From the NCBI GenBank assembly GCA_036265435.1, contig DATAPB010000184.1, positions 1 to 44,981 of the forward strand: a DNA stretch of 44,981 nt, given 5' to 3'. Of this stretch, positions 22,419 to 30,082 are shown piece after piece. The stretch comes from DASUPK01 sp036265435. Its GTDB lineage: Bacteria; Actinomycetota; Thermoleophilia; Solirubrobacterales; 70-9. A program made the position numbers and the translations under genes. Each line of letters starts with the position of its first letter. Position 1 is the first letter of the stretch. The notes below the pieces were generated by a model. That model was not told the DNA's origin. It was given only the letters and a program-made list of their open reading frames with translations, and ran no database searches.

Positions 22419-24193
22419 TACCCGACCGACTCGGCCATCTCTCGCGCGACGTGGGTCGCGCAGGCGATGATGGTCATCATCGGGTTGACGCCGACGGAGG
22501 TCGGCAGCAGGCTTCCGTCTGCCACGTGGAGACCGTCGATGCCGCGCACCGCGCCACTCTGGTCGACGACGCTCGTGTCGGGGTCCGCGCCCATCCGCGC
22601 CGTGCTCATCGGGTGAAAGGCCTCGAGGCGCAGATCGGCGGGGCGCAGGCGCAGGGACTCGAACTCCTCGAGCTCCCCGCGCTTGATCACCGAGACGGGA
22701 CCGACGTTCGGATAGACCTCGGTCGCGCCGGCGGCGAAGTGGATCTCGGTCGCACGCGCGATGCCGAACTGGATGCGACGCGCCTCCTCATCCAGGAGCC
22801 GGTAGGAGAGCCGCAGCGACCCGTTGGCGCTGAGACCCACCCGGCCCTCGGAGTGATCGTGGAGGTGGACCCCGATCGAGGCGATGTGATCGAAGTTGGC
22901 GACCCGGTCGGTGAACGCGGGGCCGGCGCCCGGCAGCCACTGGGCGCCGAAGGAGAGTGGCGTGAAGGTCGCCTCGAGCAGGATGCCCTCGGGCTGCCAC
23001 TGGTCCACGTAATAGCTCTGCATCACGCCCTCCCAGCCGCGCACCTCCTCCTCGTATCGCGCACCGATCCAGGCGGCGGGGTGGATGTGGAGGTGTCGGC
23101 CGAGCGCCGGATGGCGGATGCCGGAGCGGAGCAGCAGCTCGGGGGTCCCGAAGGCGCCGCCCGCGCTGATCACCGCCTTGGCCCGGACCTGCCAGTCGCG
23201 GCCGGCGGCAGGGCGACCGTTCCGCCGCATCTCCTCCGCTCCGGTGGTCGGCATGCCGGCACGGCAGGCAAGTCCAACGGCGCGGCCGTTTTCCGTGAGC
23301 ACCCTCTGCACCTGGACGCCGGCCCGCACTCGGGCTCCGGTGGCCACGGCGCGCGGCAAGTAGGAGACATGCGCCGCCCGTTTCGCGTCTATCCGGCAGC
23401 CGAGCGGACAGGAGCTGCACTGCACGCAGCGTCCCGCGTTGCGGCTGATCGGCCCACCGCTAGCCCCGAGTGCCTTCGCGCCCTCGGCGCACAGCTGCCC
23501 GTTCCGTCCCAGCGTCTCGAGGTCGAGCGGGGTGACGGCGAGCACCTCCTCGGCCGCCTCGTACAGAGGATCGAGCTCCGTGGCCCACCCAACGCCTCCT
23601 CGATCACGCCACTCCTCCAGCACCTCACGTGGCGCCCGGAAGCAGGTCCCCGAATTGATCACCGTGGTGCCCCCGACCGTCCGGCCGACCGGCACCGGGA
23701 TCGCAGGTTTGCCGAGCGCGATCGTCATGCCCCCGTCGCGGTAGAAGAGCGGCATGGCCTGGAGCGGGTCGCTCGGGTACCCGCCGCGATCGACATAGGG
23801 ACCCGACTCCAGCACCAGCACGTCCAGACCCGCCTCCGCGAGGGTGGCCGCCGCCGCGGCTCCACCCGCACCCGAGCCGACGATCGCCACGTCGCAATCC
23901 TCGCCGTCGCTCCGGGGCTCCAGGTCGCCGAGCGAGGTCGCCGGGGGCTGCGGAGCACCCTCGGCGACCGCGCAGCTGTATTCGAACCCGATCGCCGTCC
24001 TGACCCGTTCGTCGCGCGCCCAGCCGATCATTGCGAGCAGCTTGGCCAGCAGGAGCAGGTCTCGGTAGAGGGCGAAGCGCGACCCCTCCATCTTCGCCAT
24101 GTACTCGGAGCGTGCCTCGATGCTCAGCTTGCTGAAGCGCCAGGGGAAGGGCAGCCGCTCGAAGACGCGCAGGGCGACCCGCACGACCTGCAC
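22418..24193 (-). CDS. GMC family oxidoreductase (long-chain alcohol oxidase-like)
   Basis: 591-residue FAD enzyme of the glucose-methanol-choline family. After about 95 N-terminal residues come the ADP-binding fold CDVAIVGSGAGGAAAAATLA and VLVLESG; the GMC signature VGGTTVINSGTCFR; a cysteine patch CVQCSSCPLGCRIDAK that resembles long-chain fatty-alcohol oxidases; GGAFGTPELLLRSGI; and a C-terminal HPMSTARMG plus VADGSLLPTSVGVNPMMTI holding the active-site His. The GTG at 24193 is the first standard start. The frame is coding-like for another 47 codons upstream (LRAAELRTLRAIAEAL), back to a CTG at 24334, so the true N-terminus probably lies there. The substrate is likely a hydrophobic alcohol. 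Confidence 0.85.
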   Translation of the reverse strand: MQVVRVALRVFERLPFPWRFSKLSIEARSEYMAKMEGSRFALYRDLLLLAKLLAMIGWARDERVRTAIGFEYSCAVAEGAPQPPATSLGDLEPRSDGEDCDVAIVGSGAGGAAAAATLAEAGLDVLVLESGPYVDRGGYPSDPLQAMPLFYRDGGMTIALGKPAIPVPVGRTVGGTTVINSGTCFRAPREVLEEWRDRGGVGWATELDPLYEAAEEVLAVTPLDLETLGRNGQLCAEGAKALGASGGPISRNAGRCVQCSSCPLGCRIDAKRAAHVSYLPRAVATGARVRAGVQVQRVLTENGRAVGLACRAGMPTTGAEEMRRNGRPAAGRDWQVRAKAVISAGGAFGTPELLLRSGIRHPALGRHLHIHPAAWIGARYEEEVRGWEGVMQSYYVDQWQPEGILLEATFTPLSFGAQWLPGAGPAFTDRVANFDHIASIGVHLHDHSEGRVGLSANGSLRLSYRLLDEEARRIQFGIARATEIHFAAGATEVYPNVGPVSVIKRGELEEFESLRLRPADLRLEAFHPMSTARMGADPDTSVVDQSGAVRGIDGLHVADGSLLPTSVGVNPMMTIIACATHVAREMAESVG

Positions 24194-24349
24194 GGTGCGC
24201 GCCGGAAGCCGGGAGAGGAAGCGGGCGACTGGCTCTGCAACCGGAATCTGCCTCTCGGCCGCGGGCAGCCCGTCGTCACCAGGGGCGAGCGCCTCCGCGA
24301 TCGCTCGCAGAGTGCGGAGCTCGGCGGCTCTCAGCCCCGGCGGGCGCCT

Positions 24350-24790
24350 TCAGGGCGGGGCGGCGGGCGACCCGACCCGGCCGGCGAGCGACCAGAGGAG
24401 CAGGGAGGCGAAGACGAGCGATCCGTCGACGATCCCATTGAGCAGATAGACGAAGACGTCGTCCTCGATGAAGAAGATCAGCGAGGTGACTGAGGAGGCC
24501 GCCTTGCCAGCGGCCAGCGCCAGGATCATCGGCCGGTAGCGGACGACGTCGGTCGAGGCGATCCAGGCGAGGAACGTGATCACGACCATGTAGGCGAAGC
24601 CGAGCGAGAGCCAGAGGCGCTCCTCGGTCTTCGGCGCCGGGGTGTCGAAGCCGAGATGACCGCCGAGCTCGGTGAGTCGAGCGAGGGTCCCGTCCGGCCA
24701 GGCGATGAAGAAGAAGCCCGTGATGGCGAAGCCCACCGCCATCAAGCGCAGGTTGAAGGCGACGAAGCGCTCGGCTTTCTCCCCCGTCAT
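24350..24790 (-). CDS. Four-helix membrane protein of unknown function
   Basis: 146-residue integral membrane protein. Helices: LRLMAVGFAITGFFFIAW (about 14-31), LWLSLGFAYMVVITFLAWIA (about 58-78), PMILALAAGKAASSVTSLIFFI, and FVYLLNGIVDGSLVFASLLL. Acidic and aromatic residues line the loops; there are no cysteines. Start ATG 24790, with TAGCAT on the minus strand (24805-24800) 9 nt ahead, a leaderless arrangement. The stop TGA (24352-24350) directly precedes the in-frame extension of the GMC oxidoreductase gene, so the two form one operon. A partner role for the oxidoreductase is possible but only from position. Confidence 0.7.
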   Translation of the reverse strand: MTGEKAERFVAFNLRLMAVGFAITGFFFIAWPDGTLARLTELGGHLGFDTPAPKTEERLWLSLGFAYMVVITFLAWIASTDVVRYRPMILALAAGKAASSVTSLIFFIEDDVFVYLLNGIVDGSLVFASLLLWSLAGRVGSPAAPP

Positions 24791-24799
24791 TGGGCGGGC

Positions 24800-24805
24800 A
24801 TGCTA
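24800..24805 (-). promoter_or_regulatory. -10 box of a probable leaderless promoter (membrane protein / GMC operon)
   Basis: On the minus strand TAGCAT lies 9 nt before the ATG at 24790. It is divergent from the gatC box 30 bp away. Confidence 0.5.
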
Positions 24806-24835
24806 ACTGGCCAGCTGGCCAGGATCGTCCGTACC

Positions 24836-24841
24836 TATGAT
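24836..24841 (+). promoter_or_regulatory. -10 box of the gatCAB operon
   Basis: TATGAT, one mismatch from the TATAAT consensus, lies 7 nt before the GTG at 24849. It overlaps the ATG at 24837, which therefore cannot be in the transcript and is not the gatC start. Confidence 0.55.
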
Positions 24842-24848
24842 CCGAGGC

Positions 24849-25133
24849 GTGATCGAGCGGGAGCAGGTGGAACATGTCGCGCGGCTCGCGCGGCTCGAGT
24901 TGACCGATGAGGAGCTCGAGCGGATGTCCGGCGAGCTGTCGGGGATCCTCGAGCACGTCGACCGGATCTCAGAGCTCGATCTCGACGGCGTCGAGCCCAC
25001 CTCGCACGTGATCGCCCTGGAGAACGTCCTGCGGCCCGATGAGCCTCGGCCGAGCTGGTCGCGCGAGGAGATGCTCGAGCGCGCCCCGGACCCGGCCTCC
25101 GGCTCCTTCCGAGTCCCCTCGCCGCAGGCGTAG
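24849..25133 (+). CDS. gatC: Asp/Glu-tRNA amidotransferase subunit C
   Basis: 94-residue small subunit of the GatCAB transamidosome. It wraps around GatA and stabilises the complex that converts Glu-tRNA(Gln) or Asp-tRNA(Asn) to the amide. EQVEHVARLARLELTDEELE is the diagnostic N-terminal helix; LDGVEPTSHV and LRPDEP.PSWSREEML follow as expected, and the tail ends FRVPSPQA. Start GTG 24849 is selected for the TATGAT box 7 nt upstream and gives the usual N-terminal length. The stop TAG abuts the gatA ATG with no gap. Confidence 0.95.
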   Translation: MIEREQVEHVARLARLELTDEELERMSGELSGILEHVDRISELDLDGVEPTSHVIALENVLRPDEPRPSWSREEMLERAPDPASGSFRVPSPQA

Positions 25134-26609
25134 ATGACCCGGGAATTGATCGACCTGACGGTCGCCGAGGCGGCAGAGCGGATCCGCTCCGGCGACCTGG
25201 CTGCGGAGGAGTACTTCGACGCCTATCGCGAGGCGGCGGCCGGTGACTCGCTGAATGCCCTCCTCTGGCGGGCCGAGGACGGCGGCCAGGCGGACCTCGA
25301 GGGGACGCGTGCCTCGCAGGATGAGGTCGATCCGGAGCGACCCCTCGCGGGCATCCCGGTTGCGGTCAAGGACATCTTCTGCACCGAGGGCATCCCGACG
25401 ACCGCCGGCTCGCGGATCCTCGAGGGCTATCGGCCGCCATACACGGCGACCGCCGTCCGCCGCCTTCGCGAGGCCGGCGCGCGCGTGCTCGGCAAGGCCA
25501 ACATGGATGAGTTCGCCATGGGGTCCTCCAACGAGAACTCCGGGTACGGACCGGCTCTCAACCCGTGGGACAGCGATCGCGTCCCGGGCGGCTCCTCGGG
25601 CGGCAGCGCCGCCGCGGTGGCGGGCCGCCTCGCGCCCTGCGGGATCGGAACCGATACCGGCGGCTCGATTCGCCAGCCGGCGGCGCTCTGCGGGATCGTC
25701 GGGATGAAGCCGACCTACGGCGCGGTCTCGCGCTACGGGATGATCGCCTTCGCGTCCTCGCTCGACCAGTGCGGCCCGCTGACCAGGAACGTCACCGACG
25801 CGGCGCTCATGCTCCGGGCGATGGAGGGGCACGATCACTGCGACTCGACCTCGATCGGCATCGAGGGCGGCATCGAGCTGCCAGGTCGCGAGGACCTGAA
25901 GGGCCTCAGCTTCGGCGTGCCGAGGGAGCTCGCGAGCGAGGCGGAGGGGATCGAGCCCAGCGTCCGCGAGGTCTTCGAGCGCACCGTGGCGCGGATCGAG
26001 GAGCTCGGTGGAGAGGTCGCCGAGACCGAGCTGCCCCATGCTCCTCACGGGATCTCCGCCTACTACGTGCTCGCACCGGCCGAGGCGTCCGCAAACCTGG
26101 CCCGCTTCGACGGCGTCCGATACGGGCTGAGGGTCGCTGCCGACGAGCTGACCGAGATGTACGAGGAGACCCGCACCCAGGGCTTCGGCGCCGAGGTGAA
26201 GCGGCGGATCATGCTCGGGACCTACGCGCTCTCCTCCGGCTACTACGAGGCGTACTACGGCCGCGCCCAGCGGGTCCGGACCAAGATCGCAGAGGACTTC
26301 TCGAAGGCGTTCGAGCGCTTTGACTTCGTCGTCACCCCGACCTCGCCGACGGTCGCCTTCAAGCTCGGGGAGCGAACGGACGATCCGCTGGCCATGTACC
26401 TGTCCGACTACTGCACCGTGCCGATGCCGCTGGCCGGGATCCCGGCCATCTCGATCCCCGCGGGCACCGCTCAGCCGGAAGGCGGCGGGAGCGAGCTTCC
26501 GGTCGGCTTCCAGATCGCCGGGCCCGCGTTCAGCGACTCCGCGATGCTCGATGCGGCGCATGCCCTCGAGGGAGCTATCGCCTTCCAGTCCAACGGGAGC
26601 CCGATGTGA
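25134..26609 (+). CDS. gatA: Asp/Glu-tRNA amidotransferase subunit A
   Basis: 491-residue amidase subunit that hydrolyses glutamine and passes ammonia to GatB. The Lys-cisSer-Ser triad is complete: Lys in IPVAVKDIF, the two serines in VPGGSSGGSAAAV and GTDTGGSIRQPA. GSSNENSGYGPALNPW and VGMKPTYGAVSRYG match the GatA signature. The length is typical. It begins directly after the gatC stop, and its own stop TGA overlaps the GTG of the following zincin gene (GTGA), so the genes are translationally coupled. Confidence 0.96.
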   Translation: MTRELIDLTVAEAAERIRSGDLAAEEYFDAYREAAAGDSLNALLWRAEDGGQADLEGTRASQDEVDPERPLAGIPVAVKDIFCTEGIPTTAGSRILEGYRPPYTATAVRRLREAGARVLGKANMDEFAMGSSNENSGYGPALNPWDSDRVPGGSSGGSAAAVAGRLAPCGIGTDTGGSIRQPAALCGIVGMKPTYGAVSRYGMIAFASSLDQCGPLTRNVTDAALMLRAMEGHDHCDSTSIGIEGGIELPGREDLKGLSFGVPRELASEAEGIEPSVREVFERTVARIEELGGEVAETELPHAPHGISAYYVLAPAEASANLARFDGVRYGLRVAADELTEMYEETRTQGFGAEVKRRIMLGTYALSSGYYEAYYGRAQRVRTKIAEDFSKAFERFDFVVTPTSPTVAFKLGERTDDPLAMYLSDYCTVPMPLAGIPAISIPAGTAQPEGGGSELPVGFQIAGPAFSDSAMLDAAHALEGAIAFQSNGSPM

Positions 26610-26899
26610 GGCGCGCTCCGGCGCTGACCGACGATGAGTTCCGCGCGGCCGTCCAGGATGCCCTCGACTCGCTGCCCCCCGAGATCGCCTCGCGGCTCAC
26701 AAATGTGGCGGTGCTGGTCGAGGACCGGCACCCGAGCGGTCGGCTGCTCGGACTCTTCGATCCACGCGGCGGCCTGCCGCGGATCATCATCTATCGCGAG
26801 CACCACACCGATGCCGAGAGCGTCAAGCAGACCGTGCTCCACGAGGTCGGCCATTACTTCGGAGCGGACGAGGCGACCGTGAGGGGATGGGGGTTGTGA
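26606..26899 (+). CDS. Zincin-like metallopeptidase embedded in the gatCAB operon
   Basis: 97-residue protein of the small bacterial zincin family (DUF1025 / Zincin_1, PF06262 type). The zinc-binding helix reads TVLHEVGHYFGAD, with HExxH and a downstream acidic residue. The N-terminal part has LTDDEFRAAVQDALDSLPPEI, AVLVEDRHP and PRIIIYREHH as in relatives. There is no signal peptide, so it is cytosolic. It starts at GTG 26606 inside the gatA stop (GTGA) and ends TGA 26897-26899, overlapping the gatB GTG at 26896 in the same way. Its physiological substrate is unknown, as for nearly all members. Confidence 0.85.
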   Translation: MRRAPALTDDEFRAAVQDALDSLPPEIASRLTNVAVLVEDRHPSGRLLGLFDPRGGLPRIIIYREHHTDAESVKQTVLHEVGHYFGADEATVRGWGL

Positions 26900-28332
26900 G
26901 CGCGGAATACGAGGCCGTGATCGGGCTGGAGATCCACGTCCAGCTTTCCACGCGCACGAAGATGTTCTGCGGCTGCGAGCCGTCGTTCGGCGACGAGCCC
27001 AACACCCACACCTGTCCGGTCTGCCTGGGCCACCCGGGGAGCCTGCCCACGACCAACGAGCAGGCGATCCGCTACGCCCTGATGATCGCCGCGGCCCTGG
27101 AGTGCGAGGTGCCGCCGCGGTCGATCTTCCACCGCAAGCAGTACTTCTATCCCGACCAGGCCAAGAACTACCAGATCAGCCAGTACGACGAACCGCTTGC
27201 CGTCACCGGGCGGCTGGGCGAGGTGCGGATCGAGCGGGCCCACCTGGAGGAGGACACCGCGAAGATGATCCACGTCGGCGAGTCCGGCCGGATCCACGGC
27301 TCGGGTGCTTCGCTCGTCGACTTCAACCGGGCCGGCACCCCGCTGGTCGAGATCGTCACGGAGCCGGATCTGCGCTCGGCCCAGCAGGTGCGCGAGTGGG
27401 CGCAGCTGCTGCGGACGACCATTCGCCAGCTGGGAGTCTCGGACGTGAACATGGAGGAGGGCTCGCTGCGCGTGGATGCGAACGTCTCGATCCGGCCCGT
27501 CGGATCGGAGGAGCTCGGCACGAAGACCGAGCTCAAGAACATGAACAGCTTCCGGTTTCTCGAGCGTGGGATCGAGGCAGAGCTCGAGCGCCAGCGCCGG
27601 TTGCTCGAGGGCGGGGAGGGGGTCGTCCAGGACACGCTGCACTTCCACCCGGAGGACGGCTCGTTGACCCCGTTGCGATCGAAGGAGTACGCGCACGACT
27701 ATCGCTACTTCCCGGAACCGGACCTCGTGCCGGTGGCGCCGACCGAGGAGATGCTCAAGGAGGCGCGCGAATCGCTGCCCGAGCTGCCGGCACACCGGCG
27801 CGAGCGCTACCTGAACGAGATCGGCCTCTCCGAGGAGGCCGCAACCATGCTCGCCTTCCACTCGGAGTACGGCGAGTACTTCGAGCGGGCGGTCGCCGTG
27901 GCCGACGGCACGGCCGCCAAGTCGATCGCCAACTGGGTGACCGGCGAGCTGGTCGCGACGCTCCGGCAGGCCGGCGCGGAGGACGACCCCCTCGCCTCGA
28001 AGGCCACGCCCGAGGCGGTCGCCGCCCTCGCGGGCCTGGTTGAGGGCAAGACGATCTCGCACGGCGCCGGCAAGCAGGTCCTCGCCAAGCTCGTCGAGGA
28101 CGGCGGTGACCCCGCTGAGATCGTGGAGCGGGAGGGTCTCGCACAGATCTCCGACACCTCCGAACTGGAGGGCGTCGTCGACCGCGCGATCGAGGCCGAG
28201 CCCGAGGCGGCCGAGCAGCTGCGCCAGGGCAACGAGAAGGCGATCGGGCGGATCGTCGGAGCGGTCATGAAGGAGACGAAGGGCAGGGCGGACGGAAGCG
28301 CCGTCACCAAGCTGATCCGCGAGCGCCTCTAG
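26896..28332 (+). CDS. gatB: Asp/Glu-tRNA amidotransferase subunit B
   Basis: 478-residue subunit that binds the mischarged tRNA and holds the kinase/transamidase site. The N-terminal EAVIGLEIHVQLSTRTKMFC with the following zinc-type cysteines (CGC... CPVCLGHPG) is intact. RKQYFYPDQAKNYQISQYD, DFNRAGTPLVEIVTEPD, TKTELKNMNSF and DYRYFPEPDL are GatB signatures. The C-terminal helical and YqeY-like tail (from about residue 330) is full-length. GTG 26896 overlaps the zincin stop as GTGA and gives the usual N-terminus; ATG 26887 is an alternative. The last three codons are followed by a CTAG shared with an opposite-strand stop. Confidence 0.96.
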   Translation: MSAEYEAVIGLEIHVQLSTRTKMFCGCEPSFGDEPNTHTCPVCLGHPGSLPTTNEQAIRYALMIAAALECEVPPRSIFHRKQYFYPDQAKNYQISQYDEPLAVTGRLGEVRIERAHLEEDTAKMIHVGESGRIHGSGASLVDFNRAGTPLVEIVTEPDLRSAQQVREWAQLLRTTIRQLGVSDVNMEEGSLRVDANVSIRPVGSEELGTKTELKNMNSFRFLERGIEAELERQRRLLEGGEGVVQDTLHFHPEDGSLTPLRSKEYAHDYRYFPEPDLVPVAPTEEMLKEARESLPELPAHRRERYLNEIGLSEEAATMLAFHSEYGEYFERAVAVADGTAAKSIANWVTGELVATLRQAGAEDDPLASKATPEAVAALAGLVEGKTISHGAGKQVLAKLVEDGGDPAEIVEREGLAQISDTSELEGVVDRAIEAEPEAAEQLRQGNEKAIGRIVGAVMKETKGRADGSAVTKLIRERL

Positions 28333-28379
28333 TCCACCGTCAAGTTCGCCTGCATCCCCAGCGACTTGTGTCGAACAGG
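28329..28379 (-). pseudogene. Possible 3' remnant of a cupredoxin gene, or gatB terminator stem
   Basis: The minus strand reads PVRHKSLGMQANLTVD then TAG, resembling the C-terminal copper-site end of small cupredoxins (His followed four residues later by Met, then a Val-ending strand). Nothing upstream continues the fold. The same bases form a nested hairpin, GCCTG...CAGGC (28348-28352, 28376-28380) enclosing CGAC-TTGT-GTCG (28362-28373), which could terminate gatB. The two readings are alternatives. Confidence 0.3.
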
Positions 28380-28423
28380 CTGCAGTAGCGGGGGGGACGT
28401 TGGACCGGGTGCGTCCACGCCCG

Positions 28424-28429
28424 TACCCT
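28424..28429 (+). promoter_or_regulatory. -10 box of a probable leaderless promoter
   Basis: TACCCT lies 7 nt before the ATG at 28437. Confidence 0.45.
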
Positions 28430-28436
28430 GATCTTG

Positions 28437-28742
28437 ATGGCCGGCGCGCCATACGTGATCATCGCCGTGCTCTTCGGCCTCGCGACCGGGATCATCGGCC
28501 GCTCGAAGGGCAGTTCGTTCTTCCTCTGGTTCCTCGTCGGGACCGTGATCCCGCTCTTCGGGCTGGTCGCCGTGATCCTCTATCGATCCGAGCGCGAGGA
28601 GCCGGAGCGCCGCTGCCCGACCTGCGGCAAGATCCTCAAGCTGCACGTCCAGGTCTGCACTCGCTGCGGGACGGAGCTCTACCTGCCGGAACCGTCAGAG
28701 GTCAGGCCCGGACCGGCGCATCGTCCACCTGAGCGGGCTTAA
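28437..28742 (+). CDS. Two-helix membrane protein with a C-terminal zinc ribbon
   Basis: 101-residue protein. Two hydrophobic segments (about 5-22, VIIAVLFGLATGIIG, and 28-48, FFLWFLVGTVIPLFGLVAVILY) form a membrane hairpin. The cytosolic C-terminus is a zinc ribbon RCPTCGKILKLHVQVCTRCG with two CxxC knuckles 12 residues apart, then an acidic/Pro tail. The start is ATG 28437, 7 nt after TACCCT; TTG 28434 is in frame but less likely. Proteins of this plan are frequent in high-GC actinobacteria and lack a known function. The next gene follows after 29 bp. Confidence 0.7.
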   Translation: MAGAPYVIIAVLFGLATGIIGRSKGSSFFLWFLVGTVIPLFGLVAVILYRSEREEPERRCPTCGKILKLHVQVCTRCGTELYLPEPSEVRPGPAHRPPERA

Positions 28743-28771
28743 ATCCCGGGAGACCGGGAAGGGAGGGCACA

Positions 28772-30079
28772 ATGGCTACGCGCATGGCGACGCGGCTGGG
28801 AGTGGCAGTCGTGCTGGGGTCCACGGTCGCACTGCTGGCGGCTTCGCCGGCGTTCGGGGCGGTGATCACCCCGAACACGTTCGGTGATGAGAATGGCGGC
28901 GGCCCGGGCTGCTCCCTGAGGGAGGCGATCCTGGCCGCAAACAACGACGCAGCGTTCGGCGGGTGTCCGCCGGGGACCGGCGCCGACACGATTCCCCTCG
29001 CCGATGGGACATACCGGCTCTCGATCCCGCTTGGCACGCCCGGGGACGACGGCGATCTCGACGTCAGCAGTCAGCTGACGATTGCGCACGCCGGCGTCGC
29101 TCCGGCCGTGATTGACGGAGGCGGGGTCGACAGGGTTATTCACCTGCTCGGCGGTGCAAGCCTGACCGGATCCGGCTTCGCGATCAGGAACGGCAGGACG
29201 GCGCAGTCCGGGGGCGGAGTCCGAAACGAGGGCTCCCTCGACCTCTCCGACGTGACCGTCAGCGGGAATGAAACGACGGCAAGCTTCGGTGGCGGCATCG
29301 CGAACTCCGGCACCGCGACCATGTCGCTCACGAATGTGACGGTGTCCGGCAACGGCGCCGAAGGCGACGGCGGCGGCATCGACCAGGGCGTCGGCGGACA
29401 GCTGAATCTGAACTCCGTCACGATCGCCGGCAACACCACGGGCACCGATGGAGACACCGGCGGCGGTGGAGGCATCTTCAACGCCGGCGGAGCCATCAAC
29501 CTCCGGAACACGATCATCGCCCGGAACCGTGACAACACCTCGGCTCCGATCCCCGACTCGCCTGACTGCGGTGGCGCCGCCTACACCTCGGGCCGGAACA
29601 ACCTGATCGGCGACCTGACGGGCTGCAACTTCGTGGCGGCGGGAGGGGACGAGACCAACGTCAATCCGCGGCTCGGACCGCTGGCGAACAACGGAGGCCC
29701 GGCCTTCACCCACGCCCTGCTGGCGGGCAGCCCCGCGATCGAGGCCGGCGGTGGTGGTGCCGCTCGGACCGACCAGCGCGGCGTTCCGCGACGGGCGCCC
29801 GACATCGGCGCGTACGAGTTCGCCACCTGCGCCGGCAGGGTGGTGAATCGGGTCGGCACTTCCGGCAAGGACAAGCTGGTGGGTACGAGTGGAGCCGACG
29901 GCATTCTCGGCCTGGGCGGAAGCGACATCCTCAAAGGACATGCCGGCAAGGATGGGTTGTGCGGTGGCGGCGGCAGGGACAAGCTCCACGGTCAGCGCGG
30001 CAAGGACACCCTGATCGGCGGAAAGGGCAAGGACGTCTGCAAGGGCGGTCCGGGGAAGGACGTCGAGAAGTCCTGCTGA
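28772..30079 (+). CDS. Secreted CSLREA-type beta-helix protein with RTX-like repeats
   Basis: 435-residue exported protein. A Sec signal peptide (residues 1-29, ending SPAFGA) is followed by the CSLREAILAAN motif that defines CSLREA-domain proteins, then a right-handed beta-helix (about 90-340) built of turns such as LTNVTVSGNGA and LNSVTIAGNTT. It closes with PDIGAYEF, the usual end of such helices. The last 75 residues contain six or so glycine-rich GxxGxD repeats like RTX calcium-binding nonapeptides, but with Lys before Asp (GKDKL, GKDTL, GKDVC). GGGAGGG stands before the ATG at 28772. A surface or extracellular role is likely; no enzymatic residues can be assigned. Confidence 0.8.
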   Translation: MATRMATRLGVAVVLGSTVALLAASPAFGAVITPNTFGDENGGGPGCSLREAILAANNDAAFGGCPPGTGADTIPLADGTYRLSIPLGTPGDDGDLDVSSQLTIAHAGVAPAVIDGGGVDRVIHLLGGASLTGSGFAIRNGRTAQSGGGVRNEGSLDLSDVTVSGNETTASFGGGIANSGTATMSLTNVTVSGNGAEGDGGGIDQGVGGQLNLNSVTIAGNTTGTDGDTGGGGGIFNAGGAINLRNTIIARNRDNTSAPIPDSPDCGGAAYTSGRNNLIGDLTGCNFVAAGGDETNVNPRLGPLANNGGPAFTHALLAGSPAIEAGGGGAARTDQRGVPRRAPDIGAYEFATCAGRVVNRVGTSGKDKLVGTSGADGILGLGGSDILKGHAGKDGLCGGGGRDKLHGQRGKDTLIGGKGKDVCKGGPGKDVEKSC

Positions 30080-30082
30080 GCT

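Noticed and set aside
22451..24493. 680-codon open frame on the plus strand opposite the GMC oxidoreductase
   Set aside because: Arg/Gly/Ala-rich, no motif, fully antisense to a gene with clear family signatures.
24837..24839. ATG as gatC start
   Set aside because: It lies within the TATGAT -10 box; the GTG at 24849 gives the family N-terminus.
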